Shown: piece after piece, positions 25,128-34,940 of the stretch
How the letters are laid out: each line of letters begins with the position of its first letter
Numbering within the stretch: the stretch's first letter is position 1
Source: Bacillus sp. ISL-7
GTDB lineage: Bacteria; Bacillota; Bacilli; Bacillales_B; DSM-18226
Assembly: GCF_018613065.1 (NCBI RefSeq)
Contig: NZ_JAGGQW010000056.1
Location: forward strand, 62,001 to 126,000
Direction of reading: 5' to 3'
Length of the DNA: 64,000 nt
The notes under the pieces: model-generated
Databases searched by the model: none
The model's input: the letters and a program-made list of their open reading frames with translations, nothing else
Told to the model about the DNA's origin: nothing
Position numbers and translations under genes: made by a program

Positions 25128-26117
25128 CTACTGATAATAATTCTTCACCATTTCTCCCATGACCCAGTTCGTTCTGGTTCCTGTCACTCCACTGCTAGGG
25201 CAATGAGAGCTGCCACTTGTTAAGTCAGCCACAATCGTTTCGACAAGTGGTTGATGGACGTGCTCTGGTCGCTCGAAACTCCATTGCTCCGTTCCGCTCG
25301 CTGTCGTTAAAACAATGGGCTCGTTTCCGAAAGTGGAAAAGGTGATTTTCCCAAGGCTCCCCACGATTTCATTCACATCGACATCTTCAAAAGCAGTAAA
25401 ACACCAATTTCCGACACCATGGACGCCAGATTCAAACCGATATGTACCTGTTACGATATCTTCGGAACGATAATAGCCTGCTTGATTAGAAGCAAATCCT
25501 TGCACAGACGTAATCGGTCCAAGTAAAAAATCTAATAGATCAAGCGTATGGCTGGCTAGATCAAAAAATAGTCCCCCGCCTGCTAATTCAGGTTGAACTC
25601 GCCACGGAAGATGTTGTGGGTCCAACACATCTTCCGTAGCTTTTTGATATTGTGTTGATGATACAAACCGTACCTCACCAACTTCCCCATTTTCCAACAG
25701 CTCTTTTATTTTTAAAAATCGCTGTTGTGCCCTCCGGTAGTAAGCCACATATAATGGGACTCCTGCCTCTTCACATTCTGCAATCATCTCTTGGCATTCC
25801 GCGAAATTGCGTGCCATTGGCTTTTCTACATAAACAGGTTTCCCTGCCTTTGCTGCCTTGATTGTATATTCCTTATGCGAACCAGGCGGTGTTGCAATAT
25901 AGATAGCATCTACATCTGGATCGTTTATGAGTTCATCCGCATTATCGTACCATTTTCTAACATTGTGCCGGTCTGCATAATCTTTGGCAAGTTCCCCCGT
26001 TCTTCTCATAACGGCAACCAACTCAGAATTATTAATTTTTTGGAAGGCTGGACCGCTTTTCACTTCTGTCACATCACCGCATCCAATGATTCCCCAACGA
26101 ACTTTATCAAACTTCAT
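25128..26117 (-). CDS. Gfo/Idh/MocA family oxidoreductase
   Basis: 329 residues from ATG 26117 (AAGGAG upstream). Rossmann motif RWGIIGCGDVTEVKSGPAF, active-site motif YVEKPMARN, and GGGLFFDLASHTLDLLDFLLGP in the second domain. It begins 14 bases after the SEC-C gene, so the two are co-transcribed. Substrate unknown; it is more distant from the two dehydrogenases at 10.8-13.9 kb than they are from each other. Confidence 0.87.
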   Translation of the reverse strand: MKFDKVRWGIIGCGDVTEVKSGPAFQKINNSELVAVMRRTGELAKDYADRHNVRKWYDNADELINDPDVDAIYIATPPGSHKEYTIKAAKAGKPVYVEKPMARNFAECQEMIAECEEAGVPLYVAYYRRAQQRFLKIKELLENGEVGEVRFVSSTQYQKATEDVLDPQHLPWRVQPELAGGGLFFDLASHTLDLLDFLLGPITSVQGFASNQAGYYRSEDIVTGTYRFESGVHGVGNWCFTAFEDVDVNEIVGSLGKITFSTFGNEPIVLTTASGTEQWSFERPEHVHQPLVETIVADLTSGSSHCPSSGVTGTRTNWVMGEMVKNYYQ

Positions 26118-26131
26118 CGCACTTAATCTCC

Positions 26132-27295
26132 TTATTTGCCACAGCACTTTTTATATTTTTTGCCGCTTCCACACGGGCACGGATCATTTCGTCCTATTTT
26201 ATTTTCAGTTAAAATTGGACCGTTTTGGGAAATTCCACCCTGCTTGCTTTTATTTCTAAATTCTATTTCTCTTCCAAGTGCTGCTAGCTTCCAATTCATT
26301 AGTTCCGGATGTGGCTCGCCTAAAATGGAATAATAACTATAAACAGTCTGTTCAATATCTACGAGGCTTGAGAAGTATTCCTTTTTCATATGATCGCTAA
26401 TTTCAGGAAGCGCATCTTTAGAAAGCTGATGACAGAGTGCTTCGATCAGAATATCCTGATCTTCGAGTTCATCTGAATATTGATAGGCCTCTCTCAAAAC
26501 CTGAACAGCGAGGTCTGATTTAATATTTTCAATAACAGAACTAGCAAAAATAATCGAATCCGATTGCTTTAAATAAGGTCCAACCTCTTTCACAACCTTA
26601 TCCGATTGAAACCGAATTAACGCCGATGCAACTTCTTCTAACAAGATATCTTCATCACGGTTTAACAAACTGGATAGAAATGGGATATGCTTGTCAAGTT
26701 TCAGTAATCCAATCATATACACCGTCAAGATTCCATTAAATGAAAACCATTGTTCCTTTAATTCCTCTTGAAGAATCACTTCTACTTCATCTTCAGTGAT
26801 CCAGCCATTTTGAACGATGCATGCAGCCAGTTTTTTAGCTTGTATGTAAAGTGGATGTTGATAAGAATCCGCTTGGTCAAGAGTATTTATTGTTTTTGCA
26901 TATTTATTCCAAACTTCTTCTTCCGTCCCGTTTACGATTAGCTCATATAATGGCCAACGATCCTCACCAATGTATCTTTGCAGTTGCTCTCTATATTTTA
27001 GAGCGAGCCTTGGATCGATACGTTCTAACAAATTCACCGCTAAGTGGATCTTGGTCTTGTCCATCCTAGGAATATTTTCTAGTAAAACGTTGACAGCGTC
27101 TTCATTGATTTTCATGTTTTCTATGTAGATTAAAATAGAGGATTGCTTGTCCTGGTTTTTAAAGGCTTCCGTCAATAATTCGATTGTCCATTCTTCTGGG
27201 ACGTTTGGATAATCGTGTAATGCATGAAGCACCGTTTCTTGAATTAATATATCATGGCTAATCAAGTGTGGTTTAATTTTTTCAAAAAATGTCAA
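26132..27295 (-). CDS. HEAT-like repeat protein with C-terminal SEC-C metal-binding motif
   Basis: About 387 residues from TTG 27295 (GGAGGGG 8 bases upstream). It is mostly helical hairpins of HEAT/armadillo type. The last 20 residues are a SEC-C zinc motif, [19 protein letters not shown], with Cys-x-Cys and Cys-Cys. SEC-C tails occur on SecA and many otherwise unrelated proteins and bind zinc and ribosomes or other partners. Exact role unknown. It heads a two-gene unit with the dehydrogenase downstream. Confidence 0.75.
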   Translation of the reverse strand: MTFFEKIKPHLISHDILIQETVLHALHDYPNVPEEWTIELLTEAFKNQDKQSSILIYIENMKINEDAVNVLLENIPRMDKTKIHLAVNLLERIDPRLALKYREQLQRYIGEDRWPLYELIVNGTEEEVWNKYAKTINTLDQADSYQHPLYIQAKKLAACIVQNGWITEDEVEVILQEELKEQWFSFNGILTVYMIGLLKLDKHIPFLSSLLNRDEDILLEEVASALIRFQSDKVVKEVGPYLKQSDSIIFASSVIENIKSDLAVQVLREAYQYSDELEDQDILIEALCHQLSKDALPEISDHMKKEYFSSLVDIEQTVYSYYSILGEPHPELMNWKLAALGREIEFRNKSKQGGISQNGPILTENKIGRNDPCPCGSGKKYKKCCGK

Positions 27296-27549
27296 AATGA
27301 AATCCCCTCCACAATACAATTGCTCAAACTCAATTTAATTATATTCTTTTTAGTCACCAGCTCCAAACAAGATTGTTTCATAATTAAACAATAATTATGC
27401 CATGAAAATATTTCATACATAGTGAATCTTACATCAGCTCGAATATCATCTTTTCATACCTTTTTTCTAATGATTTTAAAGTATAAAGAACCCACATGAG
27501 TACATTATAAAAAAGGCTTGACCATAAACAACATACAAGGGGGATTTTT

Positions 27550-28074
27550 ATGAGCGACTTTTTAGGATTATTCGGTGATGATAAATCACAAAACACTGAA
27601 AGTGAAAATAGCCAAACCACTATGAGCAATCAAGGGAACGATCCCAGTACAAGTACCCAGGATACTAAAACTGACGGCTCTCTCCAGCTTCATAAAGAAG
27701 AGTTAGACATTGTAAAGAATAATGTCGATGCTGGACAAGTAGTTATTTCTAAAGATGTCGTGGAAGAACAAAGAACTGTCGACGTTCCTGTAATGCACGA
27801 GGAAGTTGTCATAAAAAGAACACCGTTAAATAACGAACGTAGCGATGGATCTACTATATCTCAGGAAACCATTACGATTCCTGTTACCCAGGAGCAAGTT
27901 GAGGTAAACAAGTATACGGTTGCGACCGAGGAGATTTCAGCTTCGAAACGTCAAATTGAGGATACTCAGAAAGTACAAGAGACACTCAGACACGAAGAGG
28001 CTCATGTTGATACAACCGGAAGTGTCGATATCGTTTCTGACGGGTCAAGCTTTAACGATATAAATAATAGCTAA
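27550..28074 (+). CDS. DUF2382 (YsnF/AvaK-domain) stress protein
   Basis: 174 residues. A low-complexity Ser/Thr/Asn/Gln linker (residues 12-45) precedes a DUF2382 domain: LQLHKEELDIVKNNVDAGQV, VEEQRTVDVPVMHEEVVIKR and ITIPVTQEQVEVNKYTV. Family members such as B. subtilis YsnF belong to the general stress response. Clear ribosome site (GGGGG). A paralogous domain gene follows. Confidence 0.8.
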   Translation: MSDFLGLFGDDKSQNTESENSQTTMSNQGNDPSTSTQDTKTDGSLQLHKEELDIVKNNVDAGQVVISKDVVEEQRTVDVPVMHEEVVIKRTPLNNERSDGSTISQETITIPVTQEQVEVNKYTVATEEISASKRQIEDTQKVQETLRHEEAHVDTTGSVDIVSDGSSFNDINNS

Positions 28075-28078
28075 AAAC

Positions 28079-28117
28079 AAAAACACCTTTTCATTGCTGG
28101 GCAATGGAAAGGTGTTT
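28079..28117 (+). terminator. Terminator between the two DUF2382 genes
   Basis: AAACACCTTTTCATTGC, 3-base loop, GCAATGGAAAGGTGTTT. The T-run is short. Confidence 0.7.
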
Positions 28118-28148
28118 GCACTACTTTCCAATGGAGGGAGAGATTAAG

Positions 28149-28553
28149 TTGCCTGAAAAGAAGACCGAGCATCAAGAAGATAAAACGATCCAACTACATA
28201 AGGAAGAATTGCAGGTTAACAAGAAGTGGGTTGTGACGGCAGATGTTAGAGTATATAAGAAAACGTATACCCTGGAGAAACAAATTGTCGTTCCTATAAT
28301 CCGTGAAGAGCTAATTATTGAGAAAAAGATATTAAATCCAGAAAGTGGAACAACTACACAAATTGAAACCACTCAAATTCCTCTCTGCGAAGATCGTATT
28401 GAGGTCATATTAAACCCAACTATCCTTAATGATGTAGAAATTTTTAGGAATCAGTTTGAAGAGATTATTCAGATTAACGAAAATGTGAAAGAAGAAAAAG
28501 TCCAAATAGATACAATTGGGGATGTAAAAGTAGTGGTTGATGATAAATTGTAG
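28149..28553 (+). CDS. Second DUF2382 (YsnF/AvaK-domain) protein
   Basis: About 134 residues from TTG 28149, chosen because GGAGGG lies 10 bases upstream and the ATGs at 28104 and 28131 lie in or next to the preceding terminator. The domain starts at once: IQLHKEELQVNKKWVVTADV, then IVVPIIREELIIEKK and TTQIPLCEDRIEV. It is shorter than its neighbour and lacks the low-complexity linker. It is probably an old tandem duplicate. Confidence 0.7.
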   Translation: MPEKKTEHQEDKTIQLHKEELQVNKKWVVTADVRVYKKTYTLEKQIVVPIIREELIIEKKILNPESGTTTQIETTQIPLCEDRIEVILNPTILNDVEIFRNQFEEIIQINENVKEEKVQIDTIGDVKVVVDDKL

Positions 28554-28568
28554 AAAGCTATAATAATG

Positions 28569-28603
28569 TAAAAACTCGCCAAGTTAATATTGGCAAGTTT
28601 TTA
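28569..28603. terminator. Bidirectional terminator
   Basis: AAAACTCGCCAA...TTGGCAAGTTTTT between the convergent DUF2382 and GH3 genes. Confidence 0.8.
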
Positions 28604-28623
28604 CATTATGACTCTTAGCTAAA

Positions 28624-30747
28624 TTAATAGGTTAATCCATGACCAAGTTTATAGATATTCCCATCGCTATCTTTATAAGCATAGTTAAGTCCTTCAGGCA
28701 TATATTCGTCCTTGACATAACCCGGTACATCATTTCTCGACACGCACTCACCATTTTCATCAACCGCAATGACCGCTTCACTCGCTGGCAATGTCAACGG
28801 TAACACACCTACTGGTGAGCTATTGCCCGCCATAACCTCATACTGTGCCTTATAGTAGGTATCATATCCAGCGATCAATGCATCTGCCAATGGCTCAACA
28901 TTTCCAAGGATCCATGGCAGAATGACATTAACACTCATGATTACTTTGCCGCCACGAATATGGATACTGTCGGCCACTTCTTTTAAATGGTTCATCCCAC
29001 TCAAAGTCGTTTCTTGGTAGGAAGTACCATCCAAAGCAGCTACCGTTTTATCTTCGCATATTTCAAGTTCTAATAGTCCTGGTGTCGCATTGAAATAAGC
29101 TCCAGATTTTGGACTTAAAAATAATATAGCTACATCAGCTTCTTCATGATTATCGGTCAAAGTAAATTGACCAAGCTCTTGACATTCCTGTCTAGCTTTT
29201 TCAGTATATGAAGTTGCTCGTTCGGTCTCCTTGTGGAAAACTTCCACATAAACCTTCTTACCCTCAAGATTTTCAGCTGTTAAAGGTAATGTCTGCTTCT
29301 GATTCTTAAGTACAGTTACCGATTTTTTATGCGCTTCATAAGCAGCTTCCCAGTTTGCTGGATTTTTCACCGCTTCAGCAGCATGGTCGGGTGAAATATA
29401 CGTACGGTCATCAAATAGTCCTAATGCAAACATTTCTGTAAGCAGTCGTACATTGGCCTCATTAATCCGCTTCTCACTGATCCATTTCTTTTCGATCGCT
29501 TTTTTTAGGTTTTCAATATCATTAGTGTCAGAAATAAGATCTGTCCCCGCATTAATCGCTTTAGCAAAACGTTCCGCCTCGCTTAAGGTTTCAACGCCCC
29601 AGCTCATTTTACTTGTAACGCCGCTGTCGCTATTTATATAACCCTTGAACCCTAGTTTTTCTCTAAGGATCGTATTTAAGAAATAATGATTAAATGTAAA
29701 ACCAACCTCTTCGAAAGGAATGTCTTCCCCTTCGAATTCTTGAACCACACTTTTCTTGATACTAGGAATCGAATAATATGGCATCATAGATGAAGTCCCA
29801 TGTTCTACCGCTGCCCGAAACGGAGGCAGGTGATACTTTTCTAGACTCCCTGGCGTTGGGTATAGGTTCCATTTCCCCTCTTCATAATGTGGATCAAATC
29901 CATTTTCCCTTGGTCCACCGCCAGGAAAATGCTTGGTCGTCATAGCAATACTATGATTTCCGAGGGTCTTCCCTTGAAAGCCGTCAATGATGCGGCCGAT
30001 AACATCAGAAATAAATTCTGGGTCTTCACCGAATGTACCATATATCCGCTGCCATCTCGGGTCCGTAACAGTATCCGCCATATACATATATCCTTTTCTT
30101 ATTCCAACCGCATCCCACTCATCATGTGCGATTTGGGCGAATTGGCTAATAAGAGAGGCATCACCGCCATTTTTCATATCTCCTTTTGCCGCTGCAGCAA
30201 GTCCTAACGTTCCAGGCCAAGTGGAAAAAATCCCAGCTGCATCATTCATACCAAAAATGAATTCAGTATTTTCGTTTCTTGAATTCGATGCGATTAAACA
30301 AGGAATACCAAGGCGTGTTCCCTCACATACTTCATTCATGGTATTCACCCATTCTGCCATTTCGGATGGACTCCAATTGTCTCTTAGAATAAAGTGGCGC
30401 AAATGCATGTTTTCAATCGTATGCGTGGTTCCATATACTTTTGCCAGTGCAAAAATAGTTTCGCCCTTTTCAACAATTCCTTCATCTAACACACCATCAT
30501 GGCTTGTCTTACTCTTATCTTTTTGAGAAAGACCCATCTGACGAGAATTAATAAGCATCATTCCGACCTTTTCATCGGTATTCATCAATGAGACTAGGTT
30601 CTCCGCACGTTCTCTCGGACTTAAACGCCAATCCTTATATGGTTCTAATTTCCCACTGTTATTCAGATCTTTAAATTTTAGTCCATCAACTTCAATAATG
30701 TTCTTGACTCTTACTTCTAAATTCGGTTGTTTATGGTTAACTTCCAT
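28624..30747 (-). CDS. Glycoside hydrolase family 3 (beta-glucosidase type)
   Basis: 707 residues without a signal peptide, so intracellular. The GH3 barrel shows MTTKHFPGGGPRENG (the Lys-His substrate-binding motif) and GYINSDSGVTSKMSWG, with the nucleophile Asp. The C-terminal GH3 domain carries the TVLKNQKQTLPL segment. Such enzymes release terminal beta-linked sugars. Ribosome site AAGGAGG. Directly upstream lie a cre-type site (30824) and, on the same strand, an AraC regulator, which fits an inducible, catabolite-repressed oligosaccharide function. Confidence 0.88.
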   Translation of the reverse strand: MEVNHKQPNLEVRVKNIIEVDGLKFKDLNNSGKLEPYKDWRLSPRERAENLVSLMNTDEKVGMMLINSRQMGLSQKDKSKTSHDGVLDEGIVEKGETIFALAKVYGTTHTIENMHLRHFILRDNWSPSEMAEWVNTMNEVCEGTRLGIPCLIASNSRNENTEFIFGMNDAAGIFSTWPGTLGLAAAAKGDMKNGGDASLISQFAQIAHDEWDAVGIRKGYMYMADTVTDPRWQRIYGTFGEDPEFISDVIGRIIDGFQGKTLGNHSIAMTTKHFPGGGPRENGFDPHYEEGKWNLYPTPGSLEKYHLPPFRAAVEHGTSSMMPYYSIPSIKKSVVQEFEGEDIPFEEVGFTFNHYFLNTILREKLGFKGYINSDSGVTSKMSWGVETLSEAERFAKAINAGTDLISDTNDIENLKKAIEKKWISEKRINEANVRLLTEMFALGLFDDRTYISPDHAAEAVKNPANWEAAYEAHKKSVTVLKNQKQTLPLTAENLEGKKVYVEVFHKETERATSYTEKARQECQELGQFTLTDNHEEADVAILFLSPKSGAYFNATPGLLELEICEDKTVAALDGTSYQETTLSGMNHLKEVADSIHIRGGKVIMSVNVILPWILGNVEPLADALIAGYDTYYKAQYEVMAGNSSPVGVLPLTLPASEAVIAVDENGECVSRNDVPGYVKDEYMPEGLNYAYKDSDGNIYKLGHGLTY

Positions 30748-30823
30748 TTGAATGCCTCCTTAACTTGTTCATCCCCATCATTCGGGAAAAGTTGGGACAA
30801 GTGATAGATTCATGTTAGCAATT

Positions 30824-30837
30824 TGAGTTCGTTTTCA
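30824..30837 (-). promoter_or_regulatory. cre site (CcpA box) upstream of the GH3 gene
   Basis: TGAAAACGAACTCA on the minus strand fits the consensus TGNAANCGNWNNCA at every defined position. It is about 77 bases before the GH3 start. Confidence 0.6.
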
Positions 30838-30968
30838 CATCCATTATTGTTAACTTTTATATAAAATTGAACAGTATTTTAAATTATTTTTTATAAATAA
30901 AATTTATTTAGAGTGAAATTGAATCAAATTTATAAAAATACAAAGTTAACGTTGAAGAGTCAATGATT

Positions 30969-32192
30969 TTAATCATACTCCTTTTTTTCTAATGGTTTAC
31001 TCCCTTTATACTCTGTAGCTGTCATTCCTTTTATTTCTTTAAATACTTTACAAAAATAATTATAGCTGCTAAAACCCACTTGAATACCAATATCTGTAAT
31101 AGATAAATGACCCTGTTCCATAAGAAAAATTGCCTCTTCAATCCGCTTTTTATGAATATAATCAATGACACTTATATTCAATTCTTTTTTAAACTTCTTC
31201 GCAAGATATGCTCGATTAAATCCAATTTCAGCTGCTACAGATTGCACATTTATAGTTTCCTTAAAGTGGATATTTATATACATTAATGCTTTCCTTACAA
31301 CAGAACTATATCCATTAACAGCAAAATTCTTAACCGCATCACAATATTCTTCAATCATACTGAAATTTATCGCATCTAAATCGGACATCGCTACCGCTGC
31401 CTCAATCTTAAGTGCGAATTTTTCCGAAATAGCATGTAAATATTGAGGTTCAACTCCTCCCTTAGCAGCAGCCATCCTATTCATAGTATTACTTGAAAAG
31501 CTAAGATTTTTTTTCGCTCGCAAAGGATTCCCTGGAACTCTATATGAAAAATCACCTGTGAATTCAATCAAAGCTTTCATTGCATTTTCCTTATCCCCAG
31601 TTTCGATAAAATGTAAAAATTTCTTTTCTGCCTCATACCTTAGCTTAACTTCCAAACCATCTTGGCCATAATCCTGCGGCTGTACATCCGGTTGATATTG
31701 CTCACTATGCTTTTTTGTCGTAATAAAATGGGAGTCAACTCGCGGATTCGCTAATAGATTCACTAACAAATCGCCAATTGCTATGTATGATTGTCCCAAA
31801 TAGGGTAAGGATTTATAAAAATTCTCCAATGGTTTTACCCAATTATTTTCAAGATGATTTTCCCTCATCGCATTCCAGATAAAATGGTCAGTGACCCGCT
31901 CATTCAAGAAAGGCCCAACCAAAACCATTCCTTGAAACAGTTCTTCCTCGTTTATAGGCATCGCCATATACGATAGTTGGAATGAATCTGTATGAATACA
32001 AAAACTGTTTTTATTTGCCTTTTCTAAAGCTTTTTTAAGGTCCAAATAGATTTTTTTTCGAGCTTCTGCAAAAATTAGGGGTTCACTATCATCAGATATG
32101 TGCAGAATCGTTTGAAATTGATGATCGACCGCTTGTACATCAATATTAAAAGCATTTTTAATTAGCCAACATTTACTTATCAGTTCATCCAC
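30969..32192 (-). CDS. AraC-family regulator with PocR-type sensor domain
   Basis: About 407 residues. The N-terminal region (LISKCWLIKNAFNIDVQAVD, then a Cys/His-poor sensor) resembles PocR ligand-binding domains. The C-terminal 100 residues are an AraC double HTH: INVQSVAAEIGFNRAYLAKKF and LSITDIGIQVGFSSYNYFCKVF. GTG 32192 is favoured (AAGGGTG 6 bases upstream). It is placed directly upstream of the GH3 gene and is the likely activator. Confidence 0.85.
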   Translation of the reverse strand: MDELISKCWLIKNAFNIDVQAVDHQFQTILHISDDSEPLIFAEARKKIYLDLKKALEKANKNSFCIHTDSFQLSYMAMPINEEELFQGMVLVGPFLNERVTDHFIWNAMRENHLENNWVKPLENFYKSLPYLGQSYIAIGDLLVNLLANPRVDSHFITTKKHSEQYQPDVQPQDYGQDGLEVKLRYEAEKKFLHFIETGDKENAMKALIEFTGDFSYRVPGNPLRAKKNLSFSSNTMNRMAAAKGGVEPQYLHAISEKFALKIEAAVAMSDLDAINFSMIEEYCDAVKNFAVNGYSSVVRKALMYINIHFKETINVQSVAAEIGFNRAYLAKKFKKELNISVIDYIHKKRIEEAIFLMEQGHLSITDIGIQVGFSSYNYFCKVFKEIKGMTATEYKGSKPLEKKEYD

Positions 32193-32450
32193 TAATATCA
32201 CCCTTCAGAATCCTTTAAAACTATGTAATAAAATCAAAGAAAGAATGTAATCCACTGAAAATCTAGCAAAATTTTAATACTATAAATTCATTTCTTGAAC
32301 TAACTATCTCTCCGGAAACCGCGAAATTATCTTGATTTCAGAGGATTTTCTTTTTGTTTTATTATAGAAGATTATGTGAAATTATCAAACTTCCCAGGAT
32401 TTGGAAACCATGAAGATACACCAATCAATGAGATTTAATGGTTATAGATG

Positions 32451-32490
32451 AAAATACCTCTCCATAATTTTATTATGGAGAGGTATTTTT
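32451..32490 (+). terminator. Orphan plus-strand terminator
   Basis: AATACCTCTCCATAAT...ATTATGGAGAGGTATTTTT; no gene precedes it on this strand. Confidence 0.65.
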
Positions 32491-32522
32491 ACTGTTTCTT
32501 AATGCTGAATACTCTTCAATAT

Positions 32523-32564
32523 TAAAAAAAAACACCTTTATCATTTGACTAAGATAAAGGTGCT
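32523..32564 (-). terminator. Terminator of the transaldolase gene
   Basis: Minus strand GCACCTTTATC...GATAAAGGTGTTTTTTTT. Confidence 0.85.
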
Positions 32565-32604
32565 TAAATAACTCTATATAGAAATACGTATTAAGAATCT
32601 GTTT

Positions 32605-33267
32605 TTAAACAGTCGTTTTCCAGTCTGCAGCAAATTTTTCAATCCCTTGATCTGTTAATGGATGTTTTGATAATTGCTCAATTACCTTGAATGGAATCGT
32701 TGAAATATGAGCTCCAGCCATCGCTACACGGGTTACATGATCTGGATGACGAACAGATGCAGCAATGATTTGTGAATCCAAGTTTTGAATCTGGAACATC
32801 TTAGCAATTTTTGCGACTAATTCTACACCATCTTCGTTAATATCATCCAACCGACCTAAGAATGGTGAAACATAAGTTGCACCTGCTCGTGCAGCGAGCA
32901 ATGCTTGGTTCACACTAAAAATCAAGGTAACGTTGGTTTTTACACCTTTTTTCGTTAGATAACGGCAAGCCTCTAATCCATCTAACGTCATTGGAAGTTT
33001 AATGGTGATGTTTTTATCGCCACCGTTAATTTTAATAAGTTCGTTTGCTTCTGCAATCATTTGATCAGCAGTCAAAGCATTAGGCGTTACCTCTGCAGAA
33101 ACAGACTCAACCTCTGGTACAGCATTAAGGATTTCAGCAATACGGTCTTCGAATTTTACTCCCTCTTTTGCCACTAAAGAAGGGTTGGTTGTTACTCCTG
33201 ATAACACACCAATTTTATAGGCTTTTTTGATTTCCTCTAGGTTTGCAGTATCGATAAAAAATTTCAT
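32605..33267 (-). CDS. fsa: Fructose-6-phosphate aldolase/transaldolase (FSA-TalC type)
   Basis: 220 residues, the length of the short transaldolase family. It starts [16 protein letters not shown]; the Schiff-base Lys lies in ITIKLPMT, and [12 protein letters not shown] and [25 protein letters not shown] are characteristic. It transfers or cleaves dihydroxyacetone units in the pentose phosphate pathway. Upstream on the same strand lies the C-terminal remnant of a 6-phosphogluconate dehydrogenase gene, suggesting an ancestral gnd-tal unit. Confidence 0.9.
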   Translation of the reverse strand: MKFFIDTANLEEIKKAYKIGVLSGVTTNPSLVAKEGVKFEDRIAEILNAVPEVESVSAEVTPNALTADQMIAEANELIKINGGDKNITIKLPMTLDGLEACRYLTKKGVKTNVTLIFSVNQALLAARAGATYVSPFLGRLDDINEDGVELVAKIAKMFQIQNLDSQIIAASVRHPDHVTRVAMAGAHISTIPFKVIEQLSKHPLTDQGIEKFAADWKTTV

Positions 33268-33306
33268 AATCTTTTTCCTCCAATTTTAATAAAATAAATG
33301 CTTTTT

Positions 33307-33396
33307 TTAATTCTTTTCGACAGCATGTCCACCAAACACATTTCTTAATGCTGCTACAACTTTACCTGTAAAGGTGACCTTCTCAAAGGAACGATA
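33307..33396 (-). pseudogene. C-terminal remnant of 6-phosphogluconate dehydrogenase
   Basis: An open frame of 29 codons reads FTGKVVAALRNVFGGHAVEK, which matches the very end of YqeC/Gnd-type 6-phosphogluconate dehydrogenases (AALRNxFGGHAV). A TGA stop precedes it and the rest of the gene is missing. It ends 40 bases before the transaldolase start. Confidence 0.65.
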
Positions 33397-33623
33397 TCAT
33401 ATGAATAAAGACTTGGCAATAACTGGCGTAGCAATTAAATCAAAAGACCTTTATTATTTTCCCCTCAAATAGCCCCGATATTTTGTTAGATTTTGTTAAA
33501 CTATACTTCTTAAGTATGTAACAAGAATATATCTATCCGACAAAAATCGTCAAGTAAAATATCTTGAATTAATGATATTTATTTCATCAGTTAAATTTTT
33601 CTACAAATAAAATTAACAAAACG

Positions 33624-33658
33624 AAACCTCGCTAAAATGTTGTGAGCGAGGTTTTTTT
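33624..33658. terminator. Terminator next to the alcohol dehydrogenase gene
   Basis: AAACCTCGCT...AGCGAGGTTTTTTT, strong on the plus strand and usable on the minus strand. Confidence 0.75.
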
Positions 33659-33659
33659 C

Positions 33660-34823
33660 TTATTTAGCCAAATGTAAAATCTGTACAACATCAGCTTCAT
33701 GTAACTTTACAAAATTGCCTAGTGGTCCTCTTTCTGTTCCCTTTTTAGCCATTTCCTCCAAGTGCTCTTCACCAATACCAGCTTCTTTCAATGTTACCGG
33801 CATACCGATGGAGCTAAAGAATTGTTCTATTTTCTTGATTCCTGCTAAAGCGGTTTTTTCTAAATTGTTTAAGTCAATTTCTACATCCCAGACTCGATTA
33901 GCAAATTGAACAAATCTATTTACATCATGTTTATACACATGCTTCATCCAGGCTGGGAATACAATCGCCAAACCAGCTCCATGTGCAATATCATAAATGC
34001 CGCTGATCTCATGTTCAATATCGTGGCTTCCCCAATCACCAACTCTTCCTGTCCCTAACAAATCATTATGTGCAATTGTGCCTGACCACATAATCTCAGC
34101 TCTTGCATCGTAATTGGTTGGGTCCTCGATGACTGTATGTGCATTATTTATAATGGCTCGTAATGCCCCTTCACACAATCGATCTGTTAATTCTACATTC
34201 TTTTCATTAGTGAAATATCTTTCCAAGATATGCGCCATCATATCTGTGATCCCACATGCTGTTTGATAAGATGGTAAGGTGTATGTAAGAACAGGGTTTA
34301 GAATGGAAAACTTAGGACGCATGGTCGAATGACCCGTCGACCGCTTATACCATCCATCTTCGTTCGTTATAACCGTGCCCGAGCTAGATTCACTTCCCGC
34401 TGCAGGTATGGTTAACACTACTCCGATCGGCAGACAGTCTTGAACTGTAGATTTCCCTTCAAAGAAATCCCATACATCCCCATCATATTTCGCACCAGCA
34501 GCGATCGCTTTGGCCGAATCAATTACACTTCCTCCACCTACAGCAAGAATAAGGTCAATGTTATGTTCCTTACAAAGGGCAACTCCTTCTCTAACAAGGC
34601 TGACTCGAGGGTTCGGCTTTACTCCGCCCAATTCAATTATTTCGATGCCCTGTTCAAGTAATGACTGCAGAATCCTATCATATAGTCCGTTGATCTTGAT
34701 ACTACCTCCGCCATAATGCAAGAGAAGTTTTTTTCCATAAACAACGGCCTCTTGACCTACTAATTGCTCCTGATATTTACCAAATATTAACTTTGTACTG
34801 TTTTGAAAAACAAAATCTATCAT
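33660..34823 (-). CDS. Iron-containing alcohol dehydrogenase (butanol dehydrogenase type)
   Basis: 387 residues from ATG 34823 (GGGAGGG upstream). The NAD(P)-binding GGGSVIDSAKAIA, the metal-site region ITDMMAHILERYF with Asp/His, and HDIEHEISGIYDIAHGAGLAIVFPAWMKH with the remaining iron-binding His residues are all present. It resembles the YugJ/YugK and BdhA group of NAD(P)H-dependent aldehyde/alcohol enzymes. Likely detoxifies or reduces aldehydes in the cytosol. Single gene. Confidence 0.88.
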   Translation of the reverse strand: MIDFVFQNSTKLIFGKYQEQLVGQEAVVYGKKLLLHYGGGSIKINGLYDRILQSLLEQGIEIIELGGVKPNPRVSLVREGVALCKEHNIDLILAVGGGSVIDSAKAIAAGAKYDGDVWDFFEGKSTVQDCLPIGVVLTIPAAGSESSSGTVITNEDGWYKRSTGHSTMRPKFSILNPVLTYTLPSYQTACGITDMMAHILERYFTNEKNVELTDRLCEGALRAIINNAHTVIEDPTNYDARAEIMWSGTIAHNDLLGTGRVGDWGSHDIEHEISGIYDIAHGAGLAIVFPAWMKHVYKHDVNRFVQFANRVWDVEIDLNNLEKTALAGIKKIEQFFSSIGMPVTLKEAGIGEEHLEEMAKKGTERGPLGNFVKLHEADVVQILHLAK

Positions 34824-34895
34824 GTTTATCCCTCCCACACAATATAGTAAACTTTTAAGAGATTAAAAACAACCGCTTTCATTCCTATTATCAAT

Positions 34896-34940
34896 GGTGC
34901 CTGACACTTAAAGAATGCTCTTATAGTTTCAGACACTTTT
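34896..34940. repeat. Degenerate copy of the GTGTCAGGCACC element overlapping a gene end
   Basis: GGTGCCTGACAC at 34896 and a second, weaker arm GTTTCAGACACTTTTTT to 34940. The second arm supplies the last codons and the stop of the methyltransferase gene. Confidence 0.5.

Larger units (their letters stand above)
32193..32604. other. Gene-free region between AraC and transaldolase genes
   Basis: 411 bases. It holds the AraC promoter, a plus-oriented hairpin with T-run (32451-32490) that has no gene before it, and the transaldolase terminator (32523-32564). I see no coding frame. Confidence 0.5.

Noticed and set aside
28104..28148. Earlier ATG starts for the second DUF2382 gene
   Set aside because: They fall in or beside the preceding terminator hairpin and lack ribosome sites; TTG 28149 fits.
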